Assembly (NCBI GenBank): GCA_902472225.1
Contig: CABRNB010000076.1
Span: forward strand, 1-13,997
Origin: Caccousia sp900752115
GTDB taxonomy: Bacteria > Bacillota > Clostridia > Oscillospirales > Acutalibacteraceae
Length of the DNA: 13,997 nucleotides
Reading direction: 5' to 3'
Shown here: piece by piece, positions 1 through 6,583 of the stretch
Layout of the letters: the number at the start of each line of letters is the position of its first letter
How positions within the stretch are numbered: position 1 is the stretch's first letter
Position numbers and translations under genes: made by a program
Notes under the pieces: model-generated
Databases searched by the model: none
What the model saw: only the letters and a program-made list of their open reading frames with translations
What the model was told of the DNA's origin: nothing

Positions 1-2
1 AA

Positions 3-659
3 ACCAAACGCTGGCTGCAGCATTACCGTTTGCAGAACATTCCGGCCATTGCGGGTGACTGCCGGTCGGGAAAAGGGCTGAATAATTTTATCCCGCTGGT
101 GCGTGAGGTGCTCCGCGATAGGATTGCTGTCTGGGAAAGCAAGGGAATGGTCGGCAGAACGATTCGTGTGATGGTGGTGGGGATTCCCAATGTGGGAAAG
201 TCTTCTTTGATCAACAAGCTCTGCCGCGGCGGAAAAGCGGCGGTTGCGGATCGTCCCGGCGTTACGCGGGAAAACAGATGGTTCACCATTGGAAAAGGGT
301 TTGAGCTGCTTGATACCCCCGGCGTTTTGTGGCCAAAATTTGAGGATCCGGTTGTCGGTGAACATCTGGCTTTCACCGGCGCGGTAAAGGATGAAGTAGT
401 CGATACTGAACGGTTGGCCTCCCGACTGCTGGAGGCCCTTGTTCCAACCTATCCGAAGGCTGTGTGTGAACGGTATCGTCTGGAGGAGTCCTTTCTGCCC
501 GGAAGACGCGGCGACGAGATTCTGGAAGCTATCGGAAAAAACAGAGGAATGCTCATGGCGGGCGGTGTCATTAACACTGAGCGGGCCGCAGCCGCTGTTT
601 TGGATGAGTTCCGCAGCGCCCGTCTCGGACGTATCACGCTCGAAAGAGTGGAGGAGTAA
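3..659 (+). CDS. rbgA: Ribosome biogenesis GTPase RbgA/YlqF, 5' end cut by window edge
   Basis: RbgA is a cytoplasmic circularly permuted GTPase that promotes late assembly of the 50S subunit. The reading frame is open from nt 3, so the true start and the N-terminal region carrying the G4 motif (NKxD) lie outside the window. What remains is the G1/Walker A motif GIPNVGKSS (codons from about nt 180), followed by G3 DTPG at about nt 312-323. This G1-then-G3 order with G4 upstream is the permuted order of the YlqF/YawG group. After G3 comes the helical C-terminal domain thought to contact rRNA. About 218 residues are visible; the Bacillus protein is about 280. The last codons hold the Shine-Dalgarno sequence of rnhB, so the two genes are very likely cotranscribed. 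An internal TTG at nt 30 could be mistaken for a start, but the preceding codons (TKRWLQHYR) read on in frame and look like family sequence. Confidence 0.95.
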   Translation, partial: TKRWLQHYRLQNIPAIAGDCRSGKGLNNFIPLVREVLRDRIAVWESKGMVGRTIRVMVVGIPNVGKSSLINKLCRGGKAAVADRPGVTRENRWFTIGKGFELLDTPGVLWPKFEDPVVGEHLAFTGAVKDEVVDTERLASRLLEALVPTYPKAVCERYRLEESFLPGRRGDEILEAIGKNRGMLMAGGVINTERAAAAVLDEFRSARLGRITLERVEE

Positions 660-662
660 GCT

Positions 663-1304
663 ATGCTGGAGCTGCAATCGATGCAATTTGAACGCAAAGC
701 ACTGTCAGAGGGATTTTCGCCCGTCTGTGGGATTGATGAAGCAGGCCGGGGCCCTTTGGCCGCTCCGGTCTATGCTGCCGCGGTTATTTTGCCGCAGCAC
801 TTTGATTTGCCGGATCTGGATGATTCCAAAAAGCTCTCTGCGAAAAAAAGAGAAAAGCTTTACGACTCCATTTGTAAGCAGGCAATCGCTTGGAGCGTTG
901 CCAGCGCAAGCGAGGCGGAGATTGACGAAATCAATATTCTGCAGGCTACATTTCTGGCAATGCGCCGTGCCTGTGAGGGGTTGTCTGTCCCGGCTGCATA
1001 CGCTCTGATTGACGGCAACCGCATGCCGCCGCTTTCCATTCCGGGAGAAACCATTGTAAAAGGCGATTCTCTTTCTGCCAGCATTGCGGCCGCCTCCATT
1101 TTGGCCAAGGTCAGCCGGGATCGCTATATGGAGGAGATGGATGCTCTTTATCCTCAGTATCAGTTCGCAAAACACAAAGGATACGGAACGAAGCTGCATG
1201 TAGAGCTGCTTAGACAATATGGTCCCTGCCCGATTCACCGCAGAAGCTTTCTGAAGAAGCTCCTTTCTCCCGAGGAGTTGGCACAGTATGAGCATCAGCA
1301 GTGA
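663..1304 (+). CDS. rnhB: Ribonuclease HII
   Basis: RNase HII cleaves the RNA strand of RNA/DNA hybrids and removes single ribonucleotides misincorporated in DNA. The 213-residue protein has the family's catalytic acidic residues: D25 and E26 in GIDEAGRGPLAAP, D117 in ALIDGNR, and D135 in KGDSLSASIAAASILAKV. The DSKKLS segment at 54-59 is also typical. Length is normal for a bacterial type 2 RNase H. The ATG at 663 is preceded by GGAGGAG (650-656) at a spacing of 6, which favours it over the in-frame Met at codon 7. The gap to rbgA is 3 nt and the 3' end overlaps yraN by 17 nt, so translation is probably coupled. rbgA-rnhB-yraN is a common order in Firmicutes. Confidence 0.97.
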   Translation: MLELQSMQFERKALSEGFSPVCGIDEAGRGPLAAPVYAAAVILPQHFDLPDLDDSKKLSAKKREKLYDSICKQAIAWSVASASEAEIDEINILQATFLAMRRACEGLSVPAAYALIDGNRMPPLSIPGETIVKGDSLSASIAAASILAKVSRDRYMEEMDALYPQYQFAKHKGYGTKLHVELLRQYGPCPIHRRSFLKKLLSPEELAQYEHQQ

Positions 1305-1659
1305 AGAAGGAAAGGCAGGGGAAAACCTTGCCGCTGCGTACCTGGCGGAAAATGGATACCGCATTGTAACGCGGAACTTTCGCTGCCGCAGGGGAGAAAT
1401 TGACATTATCGCAGAAACGGAGTCTCTTCTCGTTTTTGTAGAGGTGAAGGAGCGGAAAACAGGAGCGCTTGTCTCTCCTTTGGAATCGGTAACCGCGGAC
1501 AAACAAGCGCGAATTCTGCGAACGGCCTCTCTATACCTGCTGCGTCATCCTACCAGCCGCCAGCCGCGCTTCGATGTGATTGGCCTTACCCGCCGTGAAA
1601 ATGGGACGTATGAGATTTCACATATCAAAAATGCGTTTGGAGGGGGAAGCTGGCATTGA
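1288..1659 (+). CDS. yraN: YraN family (UPF0102) endonuclease-like protein
   Basis: This is a 123-residue member of the small UPF0102/YraN family, whose fold resembles Holliday-junction resolvases and other PD-(D/E)xK nucleases. Its cellular role is not firmly established. The nuclease-like core is visible: GEIDII with D39, then LVFVEVK with E52 and K54 (the ExK pair). An N-terminal GKAGENLAAAYL helix and the conserved C-terminal segment RFDVIGL are also present. Length matches the family (about 115-125). The ATG start lies inside the end of rnhB, a 17-nt overlap. The stop codon TGA (1657-1659) overlaps the TTG start of the next gene, so it sits in the middle of a coupled four-gene unit. Naming it a nuclease rests on the fold family; activity is inference. 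Confidence 0.93.
   Translation: MSISSEEGKAGENLAAAYLAENGYRIVTRNFRCRRGEIDIIAETESLLVFVEVKERKTGALVSPLESVTADKQARILRTASLYLLRHPTSRQPRFDVIGLTRRENGTYEISHIKNAFGGGSWH
1639..1649 (+). promoter_or_regulatory. Ribosome binding site deciding the TTG start of the M19 dipeptidase
   Basis: The purine-rich GGAGGGGGAAG run lies inside the end of yraN, 7 nt before TTG 1656. It supports translation starting at TTG rather than at a later ATG. The HxD metal motif at codons 7-9 also requires a start this early. Confidence 0.7.
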
Positions 1660-2570
1660 AACTGTTTGATCTGCATTGCGACACGCTGGGCGAGTGTGTG
1701 AAGACGGGCAAAAGTCTGCTGCACAACGATCTGCAGCTGGATTTGGAACGGGGAATTTCCTTCTCCCGGTGGGTACAGTGCTTTGCCGTCTGGATTCCCG
1801 ATGACCTGCGCGGAGCCGGAGCGGTTCGCTTCTTTGACGAAGCCGCCGCTCTTCTCGAAGCGGAGGCTAAACGCTGTCCCAGGCTGCGTCTGGTTCGCTG
1901 CGGAGCAGACCTTGACAGCCTCCGCGACGGAGAATGCGGGGCAATTCTGACAGTTGAAAGCGGAGCAGCTGCTGCCGGGACGATAGATGGGATTCGTCAC
2001 TTGTATTCGCGCGGCGTACGTATGATGACGCTGACCTGGAACGCCGCCAACGAGCTTGGAGGAGGCGTTCGTGCTCCCGGAGGATTAACGCCGTTCGGTA
2101 TGGAAGCGCTGCAGGAAATGGAGCGCCTGGGTATGGCGATCGATCTGTCTCACGCCAGTGAACGTCTTTTTTATGATGTGGCGGTCCACACAGCAGGACC
2201 GCTCGTTGCCAGTCACTCAAACGCACGTTCCCTGTGCGCTCATCCGCGCAATCTGACTGATGAACAGTTCTGTCTGATCCGCGACAGAGGAGGTCTTGTC
2301 GGGCTTAACTTTGCTCCTTTCTTTCTTCGTTCGCAGGGAAAGGCAAGCCGGGAAGATCTGTACCGCCATGCCGAACATTTTCTCTCGTTAGGTGGAGAGA
2401 GAACGTTGGCTATTGGCAGCGATTTTGACGGGACGGAGCTGCCGGAGGATATGGAAGGCCTTTCTTCCATGGAGGAGATTTACGAGCTTTTTCTTCGCCA
2501 CGGGTACTCTGAAAGCCTTGTTCGCCAAATTTTCTTTGAAAATGCCTTTGATTTCTTTCATTCTCTTTGA
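1656..2570 (+). CDS. Membrane dipeptidase (renal dipeptidase) family, peptidase M19
   Basis: Peptidase family M19 enzymes are binuclear zinc dipeptidases that hydrolyse dipeptides, including those containing D-residues at the C-terminal position. The 304-residue product shows the expected metal ligands: H7 and D9 in LHCDT, the bridging E101 in TVESG, H166 in DLSHAS and H187 in VASHSNAR. The conserved HPRNLTDEQ segment follows, then IGSDFDG near the C-terminus. No signal peptide or membrane segment is visible, so it is probably cytoplasmic, as in many bacterial homologues. The start is TTG, with its second and third bases inside the yraN stop codon and a strong SD just upstream. Its stop codon lies inside the -35 box of the next promoter. 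Substrate is unknown; recycling of cell-wall or peptide-derived dipeptides is a guess. Confidence 0.93.
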   Translation: MKLFDLHCDTLGECVKTGKSLLHNDLQLDLERGISFSRWVQCFAVWIPDDLRGAGAVRFFDEAAALLEAEAKRCPRLRLVRCGADLDSLRDGECGAILTVESGAAAAGTIDGIRHLYSRGVRMMTLTWNAANELGGGVRAPGGLTPFGMEALQEMERLGMAIDLSHASERLFYDVAVHTAGPLVASHSNARSLCAHPRNLTDEQFCLIRDRGGLVGLNFAPFFLRSQGKASREDLYRHAEHFLSLGGERTLAIGSDFDGTELPEDMEGLSSMEEIYELFLRHGYSESLVRQIFFENAFDFFHSL

Positions 2571-2595
2571 CAGAAAGGGAAGAATCGGATAAAAT
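2567..2595 (+). promoter_or_regulatory. Near-consensus sigma-A promoter for thrC
   Basis: The -35 box TTGACA (2567-2572) is a perfect match. It is separated by exactly 17 bp from TAAAAT (2590-2595), one base off TATAAT. Transcription would begin near 2602. The -35 box overlaps the stop codon of the dipeptidase gene. It would drive thrC and the metallophosphoesterase gene with a 5' leader of about 200 nt. Read from sequence alone. Confidence 0.75.
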
Positions 2596-2601
2596 AGAGC
2601 T

Positions 2602-2809
2602 TGTCTACATGAGTGGAGCTGAAGGAAGACGATATTTGCTGTGGCTCGTGCCGGTACGGAGAAAAAGCTGCTGTTGTCCTGCGGCCGGAAACCAACTTTC
2701 ACGGGAACCAAAGTATCGCTGATACTGTCGGCAAAAGCTCATATGGGGCACAGGGAAGGAAAATGCAGCGGAAGATGTTCCGACTGCAAAATGAAAGGGG
2801 TTGTTCCTT
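2602..2809 (+). other. thrC 5' leader, about 200 nt, with two hairpins and no confident gene
   Basis: This stretch lies between the predicted thrC transcription start and the thrC start codon. It can form a 6-bp hairpin AGTATC-GCT-GATACT (2712-2726). A second stem pairs TGCAGCGG (2764-2771) with CCG-A-CTGCA (2780-2788), with one bulged A, and ends 6 nt before the thrC SD. No T-box sequence (GGTGGNACCGCG type) and no riboswitch class I can name is visible. Short open frames start at GTG 2613 (66 codons) and GTG 2641. Both contain Cys pairs but have poor start signals. The leader may be regulatory, may carry the remains of a small gene, or both. Confidence 0.45.
2795..2800 (+). promoter_or_regulatory. 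Ribosome binding site deciding the TTG start of thrC
   Basis: AAGGGG ends 9 nt before TTG 2810. The other in-frame TTG at 2801 would touch this site directly and could not use it, so 2810 is the better start. Starting there also gives an N-terminus like other threonine synthases (MKYCCTRN). Confidence 0.65.
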
Positions 2810-4315
2810 TTGAAATATTGCTGCACTCGAAACAGCAGCGAGCACGTCAGCGCAGCTCAGGCGATTGCCCAGGGCATCAGCGCAGACGGCGGACTGTTTG
2901 TGCCGGAATCTCTTCCAAAATATACGTATGAGGATCTTGTCAGGCTGTCTCTCTGTTCTTATACGGAACGCGCAGCCAAAATCATGGCTGATTTTCTTCC
3001 GGAGTTTACCGAAGAAGAGCTTCTGCAGTGCGCCCAGGCAGCGTATGCGCCGGAGAAATTTTCCGGTGATTCGCCGGCTCCGCTGACGCTTCAGCAAAAC
3101 GGGGAGCTGAATATGTATCTGCTCGAGCTTTGGCACGGCCCGACGTGTGCGTTCAAGGATATGGCGCTGCAGATGCTGCCGCACCTCCTGACCCGCTCGC
3201 TGCAGAAGACGGGAACCGATAAGACTGCCGTGATTCTCGTGGCTACCTCCGGTGATACCGGCAAAGCAGCGCTGGAAGGCTTCTGCGATGCACCGGGCAC
3301 CAGAATTGTTGTCTTTTATCCAGAGAACGGCGTCAGCGAGATGCAGAAGCGTCAGATGCAGGTGCAGGAAGGACAGAATGTTGCTGTCTGCGCGATTCAG
3401 GGAAACTTTGACGATGCCCAGACCGGCGTTAAGAAAATCTTTACCGACCCGGCCGTCAAAGCAGCTCTGGATGCAAACGGCATGATGTTCTCCAGCGCGA
3501 ACTCCATCAATTGGGGACGCCTTCTGCCTCAGATTGTTTACTATTTCTCGGCTTACTGCGATTTGATGAAAACGGGAGAGATGGATCATCCCGGCGAGAA
3601 AATCAACATCGTTGTGCCGACCGGAAACTTCGGCAATATTCTTGCCGCTTTTTATGCAAAGGAAATGGGGCTTCCGGTGAACCGCCTTGTCTGCGCTTCC
3701 AATGAAAACAATGTCCTTACGGAGTTCCTGCGTACCGGCGTATACAATCGCAGCCGTCCCTTCCATACGACAATTTCTCCCTCTATGGATATTCTGGTTT
3801 CCAGCAATCTGGAGCGTTTGCTGTTCCACCTGACGGGCGGCGACAGCGCACGTGTTGCCGGATGGATGGGAGAGCTCAGCGAATGTGGGCGCTATGAAAT
3901 AGATGCGGATACGCTCGCAAAAGTAAGAGAACTGTTCTGGGCGGGCTTCTGCGATGATAACGCAACAAAAGCTACCATTCATGAGCTTTTCGGGGTCGAA
4001 AACTATCTGTGCGATCCTCACACTGCGGTTGCGGTTAATGTCTATGGACAGTATGCAGCGGAAACGGGGGATCGGGCTACGCCGACCGTCGTGGTTTCCA
4101 CCGCCAGTCCTTATAAGTTCGCTCCAAGTGTTTTGGAAGCGATCTCAGGCCAGGCGTCTGCGTCCGATGAATTCTCCCGTGTGGAGGAACTTTCCGCTCT
4201 GACGGGCGCCGCTGTTCCGCAGCCGATTCTGTCTCTGCGCGGCAAGCCGATTCGTTTTACGCAGAGCTGCGCAAAGGAGAATATGGCGGACACGGTTTTG
4301 TCGCTGCTGGGGTGA
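2810..4315 (+). CDS. thrC: Threonine synthase
   Basis: Threonine synthase converts O-phosphohomoserine to L-threonine and phosphate using pyridoxal phosphate (PLP), the last step of threonine synthesis. The 501-residue product starts with the family N-terminus (TRN...SAAQAIAQGISADGG). The PLP-binding lysine is K116 in GPTCAFKDMALQ. ATSGDTGKAALEGF contacts the cofactor phosphate, and VVPTGNFGNILAAF forms the second Gly-rich loop. Length fits the longer bacterial/yeast-type ThrC group (about 450-510), not the short Bacillus form of about 350. I chose TTG 2810 because of the SD at 2795-2800. No other threonine-pathway gene (hom, thrB) is in the window, so it stands alone behind its own promoter and leader. 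The metallophosphoesterase gene follows after 4 nt. Confidence 0.96.
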   Translation: MKYCCTRNSSEHVSAAQAIAQGISADGGLFVPESLPKYTYEDLVRLSLCSYTERAAKIMADFLPEFTEEELLQCAQAAYAPEKFSGDSPAPLTLQQNGELNMYLLELWHGPTCAFKDMALQMLPHLLTRSLQKTGTDKTAVILVATSGDTGKAALEGFCDAPGTRIVVFYPENGVSEMQKRQMQVQEGQNVAVCAIQGNFDDAQTGVKKIFTDPAVKAALDANGMMFSSANSINWGRLLPQIVYYFSAYCDLMKTGEMDHPGEKINIVVPTGNFGNILAAFYAKEMGLPVNRLVCASNENNVLTEFLRTGVYNRSRPFHTTISPSMDILVSSNLERLLFHLTGGDSARVAGWMGELSECGRYEIDADTLAKVRELFWAGFCDDNATKATIHELFGVENYLCDPHTAVAVNVYGQYAAETGDRATPTVVVSTASPYKFAPSVLEAISGQASASDEFSRVEELSALTGAAVPQPILSLRGKPIRFTQSCAKENMADTVLSLLG

Positions 4316-4319
4316 GCGC

Positions 4320-5009
4320 ATGGCATTGTTTGTCATAGCGGACCTGCACCTTTCTCTCGACGGAAAAAAGCCGATGGATATTTTTCCGGGATGGAATGGC
4401 TATGTTGAGCGTTTGGAAAAGAACTGGAGAGCCGTCGTTTCTCCGGAGGATACGGTGGTGATTGCGGGGGACGTTTCCTGGGCCATGCGGCTGGAGGACG
4501 CCGAGCGTGATTTTGCGTTTCTGCATGCACTTCCCGGAAAAAAGCTTCTTCTCAAGGGCAACCACGATTATTGGTGGAGCACGCGAAAAAAAATTGAAAG
4601 CTTCTTTGAGGAGCATGGTTTTTATTCGCTTTCTCTTGTCCATAACAGCGCTGTTCCTGTGGAAAATGTCGCTGTCTGCGGCACGCGAGGATGGGTGTAC
4701 AATGCGGAGACGCCTGAGGATCGGAAGATTGTCAGCCGCGAAGTGGGCCGCCTGACGGCTTCTCTGAACGAGGCGGAAGCATTTGGTTTGCGTCCGGTTG
4801 TTTTTCTCCACTATCCGCCTCTGTATTACGATCAGCGCTGCGATGAGATTCTCAACGTGCTTTTGGAGCGCGGAATCGAAGACTGCTATTTCGGTCACAT
4901 CCACGGAACGCAGGCCGCCAAGCGTGCCGCGATCAAAGAGTACCGCGGTATTCGGATGCATCTGATTTCGTGCGATTACGTTAAATTTGCCCCTGTTTTA
5001 GTGCGATGA
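4320..5009 (+). CDS. Metallophosphoesterase of the calcineurin-like fold
   Basis: This 229-residue protein has the full set of calcineurin-like phosphoesterase metal-ligand motifs in order: D8 and H10 in IADLHLS, D51 in IAGDVSWA, N81-H82-D83 in LKGNHDYWW, H164 in FLHYPP, and H193/H195 in FGHIHG. These enzymes hydrolyse phosphomono- or phosphodiesters with two metal ions. The substrate cannot be read from the sequence; it resembles the small stand-alone group annotated as predicted phosphohydrolases (COG1768-like). The ATG at 4320 follows GGGGTGAG, which overlaps the thrC stop region, so it is probably translated from the thrC message. No signal peptide or membrane helix is seen. Its stop codon lies at the left arm of an inverted repeat before tig. 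Confidence 0.9.
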   Translation: MALFVIADLHLSLDGKKPMDIFPGWNGYVERLEKNWRAVVSPEDTVVIAGDVSWAMRLEDAERDFAFLHALPGKKLLLKGNHDYWWSTRKKIESFFEEHGFYSLSLVHNSAVPVENVAVCGTRGWVYNAETPEDRKIVSREVGRLTASLNEAEAFGLRPVVFLHYPPLYYDQRCDEILNVLLERGIEDCYFGHIHGTQAAKRAAIKEYRGIRMHLISCDYVKFAPVLVR

Positions 5010-5049
5010 CATACACAATAAATAAATTTTAAATATTTTAATCGCACTA
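4999..5049. repeat. Perfect 9-bp inverted repeat with AT-rich 33-nt spacer upstream of tig
   Basis: TAGTGCGAT (4999-5007) is repeated inverted as ATCGCACTA (5041-5049). The left arm reaches into the metallophosphoesterase stop codon and the right arm ends where the tig -35 region begins. The spacer is almost all A and T. There is no T-tract after the right arm, so it is not a classical intrinsic terminator. It does not match the CIRCE element or the CtsR heptad repeat. It may be an operator or an unusual transcript-end structure. Confidence 0.5.
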
Positions 5050-5078
5050 TGGAATATTTCGGTATTGTATGCTATAAT
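5050..5078 (+). promoter_or_regulatory. Extended -10 promoter for tig
   Basis: A perfect TATAAT (5073-5078) is preceded by TGC, giving an extended -10 element. The -35 region at 17-bp spacing (TGGAAT, 5050-5055) is weak, as is usual for extended -10 promoters. Transcription would start near 5085, giving a leader of about 30 nt that ends with AGGAGG (5103-5108) 8 nt before the tig ATG. Confidence 0.75.
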
Positions 5079-5116
5079 TATCAAGATAATTTGCTATTTC
5101 GCAGGAGGAAACAAAA

Positions 5117-6409
5117 ATGAGTCTGAAGTCTAGCAATCAGGTCGCGACCAACCGTTATCAGTTAGAGATTGAGCTGCCCGGCGATGTATTCGAGAAGGCT
5201 GTCGAGCAGGTTTACCGCAAGGAAAATAAAAAGATCACGATTCCCGGTTTCCGTAAGGGCAAGGCTCCCCGTGCTTTCGTGGAGAAGTTCTACGGCAGCC
5301 AGGTGTTCTATGAGGACGCCATCAATTCCCTGTATCCTGCTGCTCTCGAGGAGGCTGTAAAGGAAGCCGGCGTCGAGTTTGTTGAGGATAAGGTGGACTT
5401 CGATCTTGTCTCTGCTGGTAAGGATGGTCTGTGCTTCAAGGTCACCATTACCACGAAGCCGGAAGTTTCCATTGAGAATTATAAGGGCATTGCCATCGAA
5501 AAGAAGCCTGTTAAGGTAACGGACGAGGATGTCGACGCTGAGGTCCGCAAGGTGCAGGAGCGCAACTCCAGAATGGTGACGGTCGAAGATCGTGAGGCGC
5601 AGAACGGCGACATCACGGTGATCGATTACGAGGGCTTTGTGGACGGTGTTGCGTTTGAGGGCGGCAAGGCAGAAAACGCTACGCTGAACCTTGGCTCCAA
5701 CACGTTCATTCCCGGCTTTGAGGATCAGATTGTCGGCCACAAGACCGGCGAGGAGTTTGATATCAACGTAAAGTTCCCGGAAGAGTACCATGCCGCGGAG
5801 CTTGCGGGCAAGGACGCTGTCTTCAAGATTAAGCTCCATGAGATCAAGATGAAGGAGCTCCCCGAGGTGGATGACGACTTTGTCAAGGACGTCAGCGATT
5901 TTGACACCGTGGACGCTTATAAGGCCGATGTTCGCACGAAGCTGACGGAGTCCGCTGAGAACCGTTCGAAGAACGAGGTGGAAAACGCCATTCTTGACAA
6001 GCTGGTTGAACTGGTGCAGGCGGAAATCCCGGAGGCTATGTATGAGAACCGCATTAACGACGATGTGCGCGACTTTGCCTATCGTCTGCAGTCTCAGGGC
6101 CTGAACCTGGATACCTACATGAAGTATACGGGCATGGATAACAACGCCCTGCGCGATTCGTTCCGCGCTCAGGCGGAGCGTCAGGTCAAGGTGCGTCTGG
6201 CTCTTGAGAAAATTGCCCAGCTTGAGAATATTCAGCCGACCGACGAGGAGCTTGACGCTGAGTATGAGAAGATTGCCAAGAGCTATGAGATGGAAGCTGA
6301 CAAGGTTAAGGCTTTCATTGCGAAGGAAGATCTTGCGAAGGACGTTGCAGTGGAGAAGGCTATGTCCATTGTGCGTGACAATGCCGTTCTAACGGAAGCC
6401 GCCGAATAA
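5117..6409 (+). CDS. tig: Trigger factor, ribosome-associated chaperone and peptidyl-prolyl isomerase
   Basis: Trigger factor binds near the ribosomal exit tunnel and shields nascent chains. The 430-residue protein has the three expected parts. The N-terminal ribosome-binding domain carries the signature GFRKGKAP at 44-51. An FKBP-type PPIase domain spans roughly 155-245 (NGDITVIDYEGFVDG through GKDAVFKIKLHEI). The remainder is the helical C-terminal chaperone domain, rich in charged residues. Length is standard. ATG 5117 has a perfect AGGAGG at 8-nt spacing and its own promoter. Codon use is visibly biased toward AAG for Lys, GGC for Gly and GAG/GAC, more so than in neighbouring genes, which fits high expression. 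tig next to clpP/clpX/lon is an order known from many bacteria. Confidence 0.98.
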   Translation: MSLKSSNQVATNRYQLEIELPGDVFEKAVEQVYRKENKKITIPGFRKGKAPRAFVEKFYGSQVFYEDAINSLYPAALEEAVKEAGVEFVEDKVDFDLVSAGKDGLCFKVTITTKPEVSIENYKGIAIEKKPVKVTDEDVDAEVRKVQERNSRMVTVEDREAQNGDITVIDYEGFVDGVAFEGGKAENATLNLGSNTFIPGFEDQIVGHKTGEEFDINVKFPEEYHAAELAGKDAVFKIKLHEIKMKELPEVDDDFVKDVSDFDTVDAYKADVRTKLTESAENRSKNEVENAILDKLVELVQAEIPEAMYENRINDDVRDFAYRLQSQGLNLDTYMKYTGMDNNALRDSFRAQAERQVKVRLALEKIAQLENIQPTDEELDAEYEKIAKSYEMEADKVKAFIAKEDLAKDVAVEKAMSIVRDNAVLTEAAE

Positions 6410-6490
6410 GTTTCCGTTTTACTGTATAAAATTTATTTTGCCGGCCAAAGATGAAGATGCGGCTTTTTGACTTGGAAGGCATGACAGCGC

Positions 6491-6524
6491 CGGGCCGTTC
6501 CTTCCTTCGGGAAGGGGCGGCCCG
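6491..6524. other. 15-bp hairpin with UUCG loop between tig and clpP
   Basis: CGGGCCGTTCCTTCC (6491-6505) pairs along its whole length with 6510-6524 around a TTCG loop closed by C-G. Two of the fifteen pairs are G-U. The structure should be extremely stable in RNA. It is followed by CGCCTAGG with no run of T, and no T-run follows it on the opposite strand either, so it is not a normal intrinsic terminator. It sits 60 nt before the clpP start and may protect, pause or attenuate the tig-clpP message. Confidence 0.6.
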
Positions 6525-6583
6525 CGCCTAGGTTCACGGATATACCATTGCGCCGTACACCGGCGCGGAAAGGCAGATATGCG

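Noticed and set aside
705..1502. 265-codon open frame on the minus strand
   Set aside because: It is antisense to rnhB and yraN, both with intact catalytic motifs. Nothing protein-like was seen in the minus-strand product.
2602..2809. T-box or amino-acid riboswitch in the thrC leader
   Set aside because: No GGTGGNACCGCG-like T-box sequence, no terminator/antiterminator pair with a T-run, and no run of Thr codons in a leader peptide could be found.
2699..4021. 440-codon open frame on the minus strand
   Set aside because: It lies wholly antisense to thrC, whose PLP-lysine and Gly-rich motifs are unambiguous. The minus-strand product shows no recognisable domain and no convincing start signal, so it is a coding shadow.
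6425..6430. TATAAA as a -10 box for clpP
   Set aside because: No acceptable -35 box lies 16-18 bp upstream, and the long hairpin would follow in the leader. I do not call a promoter.
6440..6468. Possible intrinsic terminator after tig (GCCG...CGGC followed by five T)
   Set aside because: The stem is only 4 bp with a 16-nt loop, too weak to call. The T-run may be chance.
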